Of a stretch of 64,000 nucleotides of DNA, positions 54,083 to 61,608 are shown piece after piece (position 1 is the first letter of the stretch; every line of letters begins with the position of its first letter). The stretch lies in assembly GCA_018242765.1 (NCBI GenBank), contig JAFEBH010000013.1:296084-360083 (forward strand), written 5' to 3'. The DNA is from Nitrospira sp. (GTDB taxonomy: Bacteria > Nitrospirota > Nitrospiria > Nitrospirales > Nitrospiraceae). The position numbers were made by a program, and so were the translations under genes. The notes under the pieces are model-generated. The model searched no databases, had not been told where the DNA came from, and was given only the letters and a program-made list of their open reading frames with translations.

Positions 54083-54598
54083 CTAGTTTTGGACAGTTTG
54101 CCGTTCAAGGTACGCCGCGATCTTTTCAAGGGCTAATGCGCTGAGTTTGGATCCATACCAGGTCGGCATGGTGTGTTCCGGGTACCCCTGTACCACAAAT
54201 CGTTGAGGGTCCAACACGGATTCCACAATATACTCGTGTACGGTCTTGGCTTCCCCACGGTAGGTGGGATCCTTGAGTCGCTGTGTACCGGTGGTGCCGA
54301 GAATCAAGGGTGGTCCAACGTGGCCGTAGGCTCCGGGAATACCAGGGATCACATGGCAGACCGCGCAGCCGGCATGTGTAAACAGGTCAACGAAAGGTTC
54401 TTCCCCTGTCACTAACGGGACTTTGTCTGGTGTGAGTGGTGCTTCGATGGACGTGCTCGGTGTCACGCGTGGCGGCGGGTCTCGAAGGGCCCAGATCACA
54501 GATACGCAGACCAACCCGATTGCCGTCCATACGACAGCCGGTTTCGGTGACTGTGACCCTGGTTTTGACGTGGTGGATTCGGTTTGACTGAAAAACAT
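54083..54598 (-). CDS. Membrane-anchored mono-haem cytochrome c
   Basis: This 171-aa protein has one N-terminal membrane helix (residues 20-38) and a periplasmic domain with the haem motif CAVCH (78-82). The distal axial Met is probably M144 (HTMPTWYG), and PPLILG and LEKIAAYLE fit class I cytochromes. It would carry electrons in the periplasm. Its partners are not in the window. Convergent with pilU with a 67-base gap. Confidence 0.88.
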   Translation of the reverse strand: MFFSQTESTTSKPGSQSPKPAVVWTAIGLVCVSVIWALRDPPPRVTPSTSIEAPLTPDKVPLVTGEEPFVDLFTHAGCAVCHVIPGIPGAYGHVGPPLILGTTGTQRLKDPTYRGEAKTVHEYIVESVLDPQRFVVQGYPEHTMPTWYGSKLSALALEKIAAYLERQTVQN

Positions 54599-54734
54599 TG
54601 TGGGAGGTCTGCGGAAGAAGATGACTCAACTACGCACTACAATTCCGTTCACCGAAGTCTATCGATGAAGAGAAAGTGATGTGCCCCGACGATCAGTATG
54701 CGTTTCGACCATCGGGACAAATGGGATCTGCTCG

Positions 54735-55136
54735 TTATTTCCCCTGAACCAGCTTGAGGAGCTGCTCCAATGGACCGGCCTCGATCTTTCCATTTGGAGT
54801 GAGCTTGTCGACCAAGTTTGGAAGCAGGTCGGACAATTGTGAGCTCGCATCTTGAGGGGACAGCCCGGCTTTACTTGCCAGTTGCTTCAGCAGATCGCCT
54901 CCTAGACCTTGCTCTATCTGCTGCGGCGATGCCGGCATGTTCTGCCCCGTACTCACCCACGAATTGACGATCTCGCCTAATCCGTTCTTCTGAAAGGCTT
55001 GAACCAGTCCAGCGAGTCCGCCGAGGTTGCTGTTGTTTCCCAGCAAACTGGTGACGGCTTGAAGCAGCGGGTTCTGCCCACTCTGTCCGCCAAGAAGACC
55101 ACCGACGACTTGTCCCATTTGGTCCATCAACCCCAT
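54735..55136 (-). CDS. YidB-like (DUF937) protein
   Basis: This 133-aa protein begins MGLMDQMGQVVGGLLGGQ and is rich in Gly, Gln and Leu. It ends with LGGDLLKQLASKAGLSPQDASSQLSDLLPNLVD in two pieces, matching the YidB/DUF937 fold of unknown function. GGAGG lies 9 bases before the ATG at 55136; an upstream start at 55151 is less likely. No signal peptide is seen. Divergent from the outer-membrane-protein gene. Confidence 0.84.
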   Translation of the reverse strand: MGLMDQMGQVVGGLLGGQSGQNPLLQAVTSLLGNNSNLGGLAGLVQAFQKNGLGEIVNSWVSTGQNMPASPQQIEQGLGGDLLKQLASKAGLSPQDASSQLSDLLPNLVDKLTPNGKIEAGPLEQLLKLVQGK

Positions 55137-55397
55137 AATCAATACCTCCATGAGTTAATCGTGATGTGTGTGAATTCCATATCCATGGTTATGCCACGTA
55201 CGTGATGTACCATAGGTGACGTGCAGAGTCCAAGTGGGAAGATGCGGATAAGGGGGCAAGATTTCAGGATCACATGGAGACCTCATAGGCTTTGGAATTT
55301 ATGCGGTTTTGTTACGATGGAAAACGAATTGTTAGAAGGCCACCATGGGGTGACTCAGACTTTCTGTCAATCGGAGATCTTGCACGGACAAAACTTC

Positions 55398-55406
55398 TGG
55401 TATGAT
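55398..55406 (+). promoter_or_regulatory. Extended -10 promoter of the exported-protein run
   Basis: TGG-TATGAT (55398-55406) is an extended -10 element. A weak -35 TTGCAC (55380-55385) is 15 bases upstream. The expected start near 55413 leaves a short leader holding only the GGAGGT (55415-55420) before the ATG at 55426. Confidence 0.42.
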
Positions 55407-55425
55407 GACTCAACGGAGGTCAGGG

Positions 55426-56094
55426 ATGGAAACGAACAGAACGAGTCTCAGCAGCCTCTTTGTAATTGGATTTGCAAGCATGATGGCGTTGACTATTCCG
55501 GCCTCTGCCGAAATGTATGTCGCTGGCTTTGGGGGAGTGAACTTTGCAGATCGCATCAATAGTATTGCCGGAACAGGCAGTCAGGCCGGAGTCCCCAACC
55601 TCAATCCTGCTCCTGACCCCGACTTTGATCTTCAAAGCTCGATTACCTATGGTGGCAAAGTCGGCTATTTCCCAGGTCATAGTTGGTATGGAATAGAGGG
55701 AGAAGTCTTCCATACGACGCCACATATCAAACAGCTGGACCTTGGGCCAGGGGTACAGGACCCAGGGATCCATATGAGAGTGACCACTGTTGGTGTCAAT
55801 TTTATTGCCCGATATCCAGGACGCACATTTCAACCATATATCGGGGCTGGTGTTGGCGCAGCCATTGCTCGCATTGGGGATACTCCGACCGTGCGAAGTG
55901 ATTCGGATGTAGCGACTGCGTGGAATGTGTTGGCTGGTTTGCGGGTATTCATCGCAGCCAAAATCGCTATTTTCGGAGAGTATAAGTACACTGGTGCGAC
56001 CCTTAAGTTCGATCAGGCCTTTGGTTCCGATGGTGGGTTTTCAGGCAACTATAGAGCGCAACACATCCTCGGCGGGCTGTCGTATCACTTCTAG
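55426..56094 (+). CDS. Outer-membrane beta-barrel protein (OmpA/OprF-like N-domain)
   Basis: This 222-aa protein has a signal peptide (residues 1-28, ending ASA-EM). Alternating aromatic strands form a small eight-stranded barrel pattern (YVAGFGGVNFAD, GGKVGYFP, YGIEGEVFHT, PYIGAGVGAAIA, IFGEYKYTGATL). It ends in an aromatic Phe (SYHF), the usual barrel assembly signal. GGAGGT precedes the ATG by 5 bases. Next is the Slp lipoprotein, 15 bases on. Function probably structural or adhesive; not defined. Confidence 0.83.
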   Translation: METNRTSLSSLFVIGFASMMALTIPASAEMYVAGFGGVNFADRINSIAGTGSQAGVPNLNPAPDPDFDLQSSITYGGKVGYFPGHSWYGIEGEVFHTTPHIKQLDLGPGVQDPGIHMRVTTVGVNFIARYPGRTFQPYIGAGVGAAIARIGDTPTVRSDSDVATAWNVLAGLRVFIAAKIAIFGEYKYTGATLKFDQAFGSDGGFSGNYRAQHILGGLSYHF

Positions 56095-56109
56095 GAGAGG
56101 AGCTCGATC

Positions 56110-56817
56110 ATGTGGCGCATGACTATCCTCGGTTCCCTGGTTGGTGGAGCCCTTATGCTATCGGCCTGCGCAGAGTCCATCCATCAGGTACAACGCGACT
56201 CAGAGCTGCTCGGAGTTCCTCTTGGATTGGAGCAGGAGATCGATTCCACGGTGAGATTTACAGACTTGAAAGCCGCTCCTAGTGAATATATCGGGAAAAC
56301 GGTTATGATCGGAGGGACCGTCATTCGTGCTAAACGGACCGAGGCTGAAACAGAAGTGGAGGTCTTGCAACTTCCGACAGAGAAGGATGGCCCTCTTTCG
56401 GATGATCGTCTTCGATCCGAAGGTCGATTCCTCGCGGTTCGATCAGCTTTTCTTGATCCGGCCAGCCTCCCACAGGGCACACCTATTACAGTGATCGGTA
56501 CGGTCAGGGGGGAGACGACACGACCGCTGGATGAAAGCGACTATACCTATCCTATTCTTGAGGTCAAACATATTATCGACTGGAACAGTATCGCCGCCCA
56601 GAGACGAAGGGATCGAAGCCCATATTATGGTGCTTACTACCCACCTTACGGGTATAGCGGGTTCTACCCCTACGGTGGATTCTGGGGGCCCTATGGCGGC
56701 TACTGGGGAGGGCGTGGATTCTATGGCCGTCCGTATTTTGGTGGTGGCGGTGGGTTTTCATCATCTCCGGCACCTCCCCCACCAGCACACGTGCATCCAC
56801 GAATGAGGGGACGGTAG
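56110..56817 (+). CDS. Slp-family outer-membrane lipoprotein with Gly/Tyr-rich tail
   Basis: This 235-aa lipoprotein has a signal ending at LSAC (Cys about 19). The Slp-like domain (residues 45-160) includes YIGKTVMIGGTVIRAKR and VIGTVRGETTRPLDE. The last 70 residues are a low-complexity Tyr/Gly/Phe/Pro stretch (GGYWGGRGFYGRPYFGGG), rarely present in Slp. Slp proteins protect the envelope in stationary phase or stress. GGAG precedes the ATG. It is in a run with the barrel protein upstream and the dioxygenase downstream. Confidence 0.82.
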   Translation: MWRMTILGSLVGGALMLSACAESIHQVQRDSELLGVPLGLEQEIDSTVRFTDLKAAPSEYIGKTVMIGGTVIRAKRTEAETEVEVLQLPTEKDGPLSDDRLRSEGRFLAVRSAFLDPASLPQGTPITVIGTVRGETTRPLDESDYTYPILEVKHIIDWNSIAAQRRRDRSPYYGAYYPPYGYSGFYPYGGFWGPYGGYWGGRGFYGRPYFGGGGGFSSSPAPPPPAHVHPRMRGR

Positions 56818-56875
56818 TCATGTTCCGTGCCGGCATCTCCTACGAGCGAATGGTCGATGGTCGAAGGTTGAATCT

Positions 56876-57610
56876 GTGAGAAAAGAAGAGCCCTATTCCC
56901 AATACCTGATCTCTCGCCGTGAAGCCTTGGCATGGGTGGGAACGACCAGTGTCATCTTAACGATGACGGGAATGCGAGGCCCGGCCCATGCCGGTCCTGG
57001 CACGTCTCCCCATCTCTGCATCGTCCGTCCTGATCAGACCGAAGGTCCGTATTTCATCGATGAACGACTGCACCGGTCAGATATTCGCACTGATCCAACT
57101 GATAACCGAGTTGCACCAGGGACGCCGTTAGCCCTCACCTTCCACGTCATGCGTCTCAAGGCGGGAGCTTGTCAGCCTCTACCAGATGCTCAAGTCGACA
57201 TCTGGCACTGTGATGCGCGAGGTATCTATTCTGATGTCCAAGACCCAGGATTTGATACAACCGGACAAAAGTTTTTGCGCGGATATCAACTGACCGATGC
57301 CCAAGGGGCTGCACGATTCCAAACGATTTATCCAGGCTGGTATCCCATACGAACCGTGCATGTTCATTTCAAGATCCGCACTGCGGCGGTTGTCAGAAGA
57401 AGATATGAGTTCACGTCACAAGTGTACTTTCCCGATGACCTGACAGACCAAGTCCACCAAGCATTTCCCTACTCACCGAATGGACGTCGTCGTGTACGCA
57501 ATCACCATGATTTCATCTTTCGAGACGGCGGCGATCGCTTGATGTTGCAGCCATCGGAAACGAACAATGGCTATACCGCAACCTTCCCGATCGCGCTGCT
57601 CCTGTCCTGA
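56876..57610 (+). CDS. Tat-exported intradiol-dioxygenase-like protein
   Basis: This 244-aa protein begins at GTG with a twin-arginine signal (SRREALAW, residues 13-20; cleavage near AHA-GP). It has the protocatechuate-3,4-dioxygenase beta fold: TEGPYF, DIWHCDARGIYSDV and GWYPIRTVHVHFKI, supplying the two Tyr and two His iron ligands. Intradiol enzymes cleave catechols. Tat export implies folding with iron in the cytoplasm before release. The role in an envelope-gene run is unclear and could be removal of catechol compounds. No helper or pathway genes are nearby. Confidence 0.85.
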   Translation: MRKEEPYSQYLISRREALAWVGTTSVILTMTGMRGPAHAGPGTSPHLCIVRPDQTEGPYFIDERLHRSDIRTDPTDNRVAPGTPLALTFHVMRLKAGACQPLPDAQVDIWHCDARGIYSDVQDPGFDTTGQKFLRGYQLTDAQGAARFQTIYPGWYPIRTVHVHFKIRTAAVVRRRYEFTSQVYFPDDLTDQVHQAFPYSPNGRRRVRNHHDFIFRDGGDRLMLQPSETNNGYTATFPIALLLS

Positions 57611-57634
57611 CGCCTGTCCTTGAGGTTTTACGTA

Positions 57635-57664
57635 TTGACGCTCTGATGCGGATCCCGCTAGGCT
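57635..57664 (+). promoter_or_regulatory. Sigma-70-like promoter of the DUF4412-like gene
   Basis: TTGACG (57635-57640), an 18-base spacer and TAGGCT (57659-57664). The leader is about 35 bases, including AGGAGG at 57691-57696. The -10 form TAGGCT is shared with the mltD promoter. Confidence 0.45.
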
Positions 57665-57704
57665 CCATTCATTCACACAGGCTCTGCTCTAGGAGGACAT
57701 GCAT

Positions 57705-58448
57705 ATGAGACTGCTCCGTAATGCCGGTCTATTGACGTGTGCCATACTTGTTCCGTTCGTTGTGACTGCCGCGCCACCTCCAGACGTGAAAGTCGATTAC
57801 TCGGCCGACAGTACGATGGAGACTGAAGGCGGCATGACGATGAAATCCCGCATCTACCACACGGTGAACAAGGATCGGATGGAAATGGGCGGATCAGACG
57901 GCATGACATCGATCATTCGAAAAGACAAGAAGGTCGTGTGGCAACTGATGGGGAATATGTATATGGAAATGCCGATGGACGCCTCCAACGCCTCCGGCAT
58001 GGATGCGTTTGACATCGTCGAGCAGGCTGAAGTAGGCCAGGAAACCATCAACGGAGTGAAGACCACCAAGTCCAAGATCGTTGCGGTCAAGAAAGATGGC
58101 TCGGGGAAATTCGGCGGATTTTTCTGGACCACAAAGGAAGGCATCACCGTGAAGATGGATATGTTGTCCAAAGAAGGCGATAAGAAGATGCGTATGACCA
58201 GTGAGCTCTCCAATCTGAAGATTGAAAAGCAAGACCCTGCACTCTTCGAAATACCGCCAGGCTTCACCAAGAACGACATGGGTGCCATGATGGGGATGGG
58301 CGGCATGCCCGATATGGAGGAAATGAAAAAAGGTGCGCGGCAACGCCAACCAAGCGGCAGAGTGCCTCGTGAGAGCCAAGCTGGCGAGAGCTTGGGTGAG
58401 CAAATTCCCGACGTCAATAAGATGATGAAGGGTCTCTTCGGCAAGTAA
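57705..58448 (+). CDS. Exported DUF4412-like protein
   Basis: This 247-aa protein has a signal peptide (residues 1-23). Beta-rich central repeats (KVDYSADSTMETEGGMTMKS, RMEMGGSDGMTSIIRKDKK) and a Met-rich middle follow (MGNMYMEMPMD), resembling DUF4412 proteins that may form a LolA-like half barrel. A Met/Gly segment (MGAMMGMGGMPDMEEMKK) near the C-terminus could bind metal; this is inference. AGGAGG is 8 bases before the ATG at 57705; the ATG at 57699 is too close. Function unknown. Confidence 0.72.
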   Translation: MRLLRNAGLLTCAILVPFVVTAAPPPDVKVDYSADSTMETEGGMTMKSRIYHTVNKDRMEMGGSDGMTSIIRKDKKVVWQLMGNMYMEMPMDASNASGMDAFDIVEQAEVGQETINGVKTTKSKIVAVKKDGSGKFGGFFWTTKEGITVKMDMLSKEGDKKMRMTSELSNLKIEKQDPALFEIPPGFTKNDMGAMMGMGGMPDMEEMKKGARQRQPSGRVPRESQAGESLGEQIPDVNKMMKGLFGK

Positions 58449-58463
58449 TGGGGGATGACATCG

Positions 58464-59441
58464 ATGCGTCTGACAAAAGCAACTGGCTATTCCTTGATGC
58501 TCATTACTTTTATGGCTCCCACCGTCTACGCGGATGACCCTTGTCTGGGCGACGAAGAAAAGAAAGCCGCATTAACCCGATCGGCTGCTCTGCAAAAAGC
58601 CGAACAAACCAGCCAGTCTGCCGCTCTCTTTGTTGCGTATATGCAGATCATTGCCGACGACTGTATGGACCGGTATGACAAGAATGCGGTCGTAAGAGCC
58701 AAGGCTAACATCTCAAAGCTTGGACGAGATCTGGCTAAAGCTGCCGAAACAAAAGGTGCGCTGTACTCTGGCGATCCGGTACGAGCTGATGGCCAGACCA
58801 CGGCCTTCCAGTTCTACGAAGCCATCGGCGACCATCAGGAAGCCAACCGTGTTCTGCTCAAAGCCGTTCATGCCAAACCAGAAGATCTGCGCCTGTTCGA
58901 GACGGCCTGGAATATTGATAACGGCCGGTACGGACCGGTCGATCCAACCACCGGATCAAGACAACCCCATAGTTCCCCGCCAGCGTTCCGGCAAGAACTC
59001 GCAAAGGTGGCATCCGCTAATGCTGATCGTCTGATGAAGGCTGAGGAGAAGGATGCACAAGGCCTAACCGGCAATATTGGTGAACTGGGCAAAGCCAGCA
59101 TGCAATCCATCGAGAAACTTAGGAGTGCGGCTCTTTGGATGAAGTACCTTCCCGGTGGCGATAGACCTGCAAAGGACCGTGCTGAGCAACGTGGTGATAC
59201 CATCATGAAACGCCCCGATCCAACTTTTACGCAGGGCCAAGCCATGATGTATTACGAGTTCTCCGGCTCTCCCAAAGCGAAAGACATGGCCACGCAAATC
59301 AAAAAGAAAAGTGAGGAGTCTCAGCGGGCCATGGAGAAGGCCGGCGAGAGCATGAAGGGCATGTTCAGCCAGAAGGGCGAGGCCGAACAGAAGCATTTCG
59401 ACAAAAAGAAAGCCGACCTCGAAAAAGAACTGGGATTCTAG
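58464..59441 (+). CDS. Exported protein of unknown function
   Basis: This 325-aa protein has a signal peptide (residues 1-23, ending YA-DD). The mature part is largely alpha-helical and Lys/Glu/Ala-rich, with a Cys pair (PCLGDEE, DDCMDRY). The last 70 residues (AKDMATQIKKKSEESQR, KADLEKELGF) look coiled-coil. It contains TPR-like spacing but no recognisable motif. It starts 15 bases after the DUF4412-like gene and probably shares its transcript. An alternative ATG is at 58455. No function is assigned. Confidence 0.7.
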   Translation: MRLTKATGYSLMLITFMAPTVYADDPCLGDEEKKAALTRSAALQKAEQTSQSAALFVAYMQIIADDCMDRYDKNAVVRAKANISKLGRDLAKAAETKGALYSGDPVRADGQTTAFQFYEAIGDHQEANRVLLKAVHAKPEDLRLFETAWNIDNGRYGPVDPTTGSRQPHSSPPAFRQELAKVASANADRLMKAEEKDAQGLTGNIGELGKASMQSIEKLRSAALWMKYLPGGDRPAKDRAEQRGDTIMKRPDPTFTQGQAMMYYEFSGSPKAKDMATQIKKKSEESQRAMEKAGESMKGMFSQKGEAEQKHFDKKKADLEKELGF

Positions 59442-59608
59442 CCCTCTATTCTTAATGCTCCGTTTGATTCGTGCAGGACCGCGTCCAGAGCGGATTCTCT
59501 CTCGCTTGACTCCCGCCCATTTAGGAGCGAAGCTGAAAGACATCATGGAGGGGTGTATGAAACCGGGGTAACCGTCATTGCTATTCCTCCATTCAGGAGC
59601 CGCGTCCG

Positions 59609-59642
59609 GACGCCCTCGACGGCCTTATGCTGCGAGGGCGTC
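59609..59642 (+). terminator. GC-rich stem-loop, possible terminator
   Basis: A perfect 10-bp stem (59609-59618 with 59633-59642) has a 14-base loop and is followed by a moderately T-rich GTTGTCTCTTT. It lies 168 bases after the preceding stop and 35 bases before the small gene's ATG. It could end the upstream transcript or structure the leader of the small gene. Confidence 0.42.
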
Positions 59643-59677
59643 GTTGTCTCTTTACCTTACACATAGGAGGTTATGCC

Positions 59678-60043
59678 ATGAAAACCTCGACCAGGCTTTT
59701 ACTTGTGATGGCCGTTGTGCCATTGACGATATCGCTCGCGTTCGCCAATCCGGCCATGTTACCCAAACATTCCGGCTATCCGATGGACAAGGCTGTTGAT
59801 CCCGTGACAGGCCAATCACTGGCAAACGATCCGGGCCGGGCCAATGCGGGAAACAAAGAGGCCCTTTCCAATGCGGCGATCTTCGACGATGCCCGTTCGA
59901 GACAGAATTTACCATTCAACCAAAACGACGAGCGTCTCTTGGAGAAACCCGGAGCCGGTCTGCTTCCCAAAGTACAAGGTCCGAATATTACAATTGAACC
60001 ACCGGTCAAAGAAGGGACAAAGATAAGTGCCGCACCGGAATGA
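59678..60043 (+). CDS. Small exported protein, unknown
   Basis: This 121-aa protein has a signal peptide (residues 1-21, ending SLAFA-NP). A mature part rich in Pro, Asn and Lys follows, without any recognised domain; ending EGTKISAAPE. AGGAGG lies 7 bases before the ATG. Six short genes for exported proteins precede it on the same strand. Function unknown. Confidence 0.65.
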   Translation: MKTSTRLLLVMAVVPLTISLAFANPAMLPKHSGYPMDKAVDPVTGQSLANDPGRANAGNKEALSNAAIFDDARSRQNLPFNQNDERLLEKPGAGLLPKVQGPNITIEPPVKEGTKISAAPE

Positions 60044-60049
60044 GGAAGG

Positions 60050-60244
60050 TTACTCAGCGCTGACGGCAAGATATTCTCTGGCCCACGAAAAGCCAGGGTC
60101 ATTGTCCGACGGCATGTGTGCACCGTCCATGCCCGGCACCAAGGGCCTGTCGCGATTCCCAATCGTTTGAATCAGCAGTTTGCCGTCTGGGCCAAGAATC
60201 GTGTCTGGGCGGACGCCTGGTGGACGGCCTAGCAGCGGCAGCAC
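60050..60244 (-). CDS. Small open frame overlapping parA-type gene region (uncertain)
   Basis: This is a 64-codon frame from a GTG at 60244 to a TAA at 60050. The same frame is open for over 30 further codons upstream, overlapping the last part of the ATPase gene in a different frame. It has no ribosome-binding site and no recognised domain; it is listed only because nothing else covers this 245-base interval. It could be chance, a small protein, or a read-through of the ATPase through a frameshift. Confidence 0.22.
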   Translation of the reverse strand: MLPLLGRPPGVRPDTILGPDGKLLIQTIGNRDRPLVPGMDGAHMPSDNDPGFSWAREYLAVSAE

Positions 60245-60288
60245 ACGAATAAGAGGAAGAACAGCGCCGTCGGACCTGTTGTTAACTG

Positions 60289-61362
60289 TCAGGCAACGTT
60301 TCTTCGGAGCGGCTGGACGGAATCTGCCTGACCATGAGTCTTTGAGCCATAGGGGGCGGATGGGACTTCTGATTTCGCAGGAGCAGAGTCGGGATGCGCC
60401 GGAGTAATGTCTGTCTTGGAAAAGACGATGGCGGTCTGTGTCTCTTCGGGTTGTTTGATCTCTGCTTTGATGGTGCTCGTATGTCGTGTGATCAGTTGCT
60501 CGACAGCCGTGGCAAGCAAGAGGAAGCTCTTGGCGGCAAGGGATGTGGGCGTCGCCTCGATCACGGGCAGGAACTTTCGGACGGCTTGAGGTACGGCCGG
60601 ATCGTCTGGAATTTCTCCTAGTAACATCAGGTCTCCACCGACGTATTGATGGAGGATCCTCCGAAGGTAGAGGACGTTGACCTGGGAGCTGTTGGTGGCA
60701 CGATTGATGATCAGTCCTGGCTGAAATGATTGCAATACGGCGGCGGCTGTATCACGCCCTTCCAGGTCGGTGGCACCAGCAACATCCATGACTTCTTCCA
60801 CGCTGCTGAAGTCTCGGTTAGAGAGCACTTCCGACATCGGGCTGCGCGCGAGAACGCAGGCTAAGACACGGCGGATCGCCGCCAACTTAATGAATCGGTA
60901 GAGGTCTAATACCGATGTTGGTTCGGGAGATGCGACAGCCAAATGGATGTCGCCCATCAAAAAAAAGTCGAGTGCGTGGTAGCTGGTGCCGGCTCCGATG
61001 TCGATCACCACGACATCTGCAGTGAGTTCCCGGAACTGTTTCATCAGCCGCTTCTTGCGGGCATAGGCCATATTGGCTGTTGCCAAGGTCTCACCTGTTC
61101 CTGGAATCAGGCGAAGGTTGGGATGCAGCGTGATGGGAATGGCAACGTCCTCCAGGCGAGGTACTCGTTTGTTCAAAAAATCCGTCAAGGTGAGCGGTGG
61201 AGTCAATTCTCCGAACATGATGTGAGCATCGGCCCCGCCCACGTCCAGGTCAGCCAGAATGACCTGTCGCCCGTTTTTCGCAAGCGCCAACGCAAGGTTG
61301 GCTGACACCACACTCTTTCCGACGCCGCCTTTGCCGGATGCCACTGAAATTAGAGTCGCCAT
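60289..61362 (-). CDS. ParA/MinD-family P-loop ATPase (orphan)
   Basis: This 357-aa ATPase has a deviant Walker A (SGKGGVGKS, residues 9-17), Walker A-prime DLDVGGADAH and Walker B VVIDIGAG. RATNSSQVNVLYLR and IPDDPAVPQAVRKFLPV resemble MinD/FlhG proteins. A Pro/Ala/Thr-rich tail of about 50 residues follows. The ATG at 61362 starts at the P-loop domain; upstream TTG starts are rejected. It has no ParB or MinC/E partner in view, so it might position pili, chemoreceptors or another membrane complex. Confidence 0.85.
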   Translation of the reverse strand: MATLISVASGKGGVGKSVVSANLALALAKNGRQVILADLDVGGADAHIMFGELTPPLTLTDFLNKRVPRLEDVAIPITLHPNLRLIPGTGETLATANMAYARKKRLMKQFRELTADVVVIDIGAGTSYHALDFFLMGDIHLAVASPEPTSVLDLYRFIKLAAIRRVLACVLARSPMSEVLSNRDFSSVEEVMDVAGATDLEGRDTAAAVLQSFQPGLIINRATNSSQVNVLYLRRILHQYVGGDLMLLGEIPDDPAVPQAVRKFLPVIEATPTSLAAKSFLLLATAVEQLITRHTSTIKAEIKQPEETQTAIVFSKTDITPAHPDSAPAKSEVPSAPYGSKTHGQADSVQPLRRNVA

Positions 61363-61420
61363 GCTGTCAACCGTTTCGTGCCTGAGAAAGTGATCGAGAT
61401 TGTCGATCGGGGTACGTATG

Positions 61421-61434
61421 ATGACGTCATTGTA
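61421..61434 (-). promoter_or_regulatory. Palindrome and -10-like element before the ParA-type gene
   Basis: ATGACGTCAT (61421-61430) is a perfect 10-bp palindrome. On the minus strand TACAAT (61434-61429) overlaps its end as a possible -10 box. A good -35 is not seen. The overlap suits a repressor or autoregulatory site, but this is a guess. Confidence 0.3.
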
Positions 61435-61551
61435 GCGGCTACTGATCAAAAGAAAAGGAAAATGAGGGAATTTGTTGCCTTTCAGTCGATGGAGGAATCA
61501 GAATAATCTCGCTCATCCCGGTCCTCTGTGGTCCTCGGATGGCGGATACTG

Positions 61552-61560
61552 TGGTATTCT
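61552..61560 (+). promoter_or_regulatory. pyk: Possible extended -10 promoter of pyk
   Basis: TGG-TATTCT (61552-61560) is an extended -10 candidate without a clear -35. The leader would be about 42 bases. Confidence 0.28.
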
Positions 61561-61608
61561 ACTCAACGGGGCCAGTTGAGTCGTAGACCGACGGTTCCAT
61601 ATGTGATC

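Noticed and set aside
61363..61449. Upstream N-terminal extension of the ParA-type ATPase to 61449
   Set aside because: It needs a TTG start, adds a charged leader without motif, and covers the palindrome and -10-like element. The ATG at 61362 opens directly at the P-loop domain.
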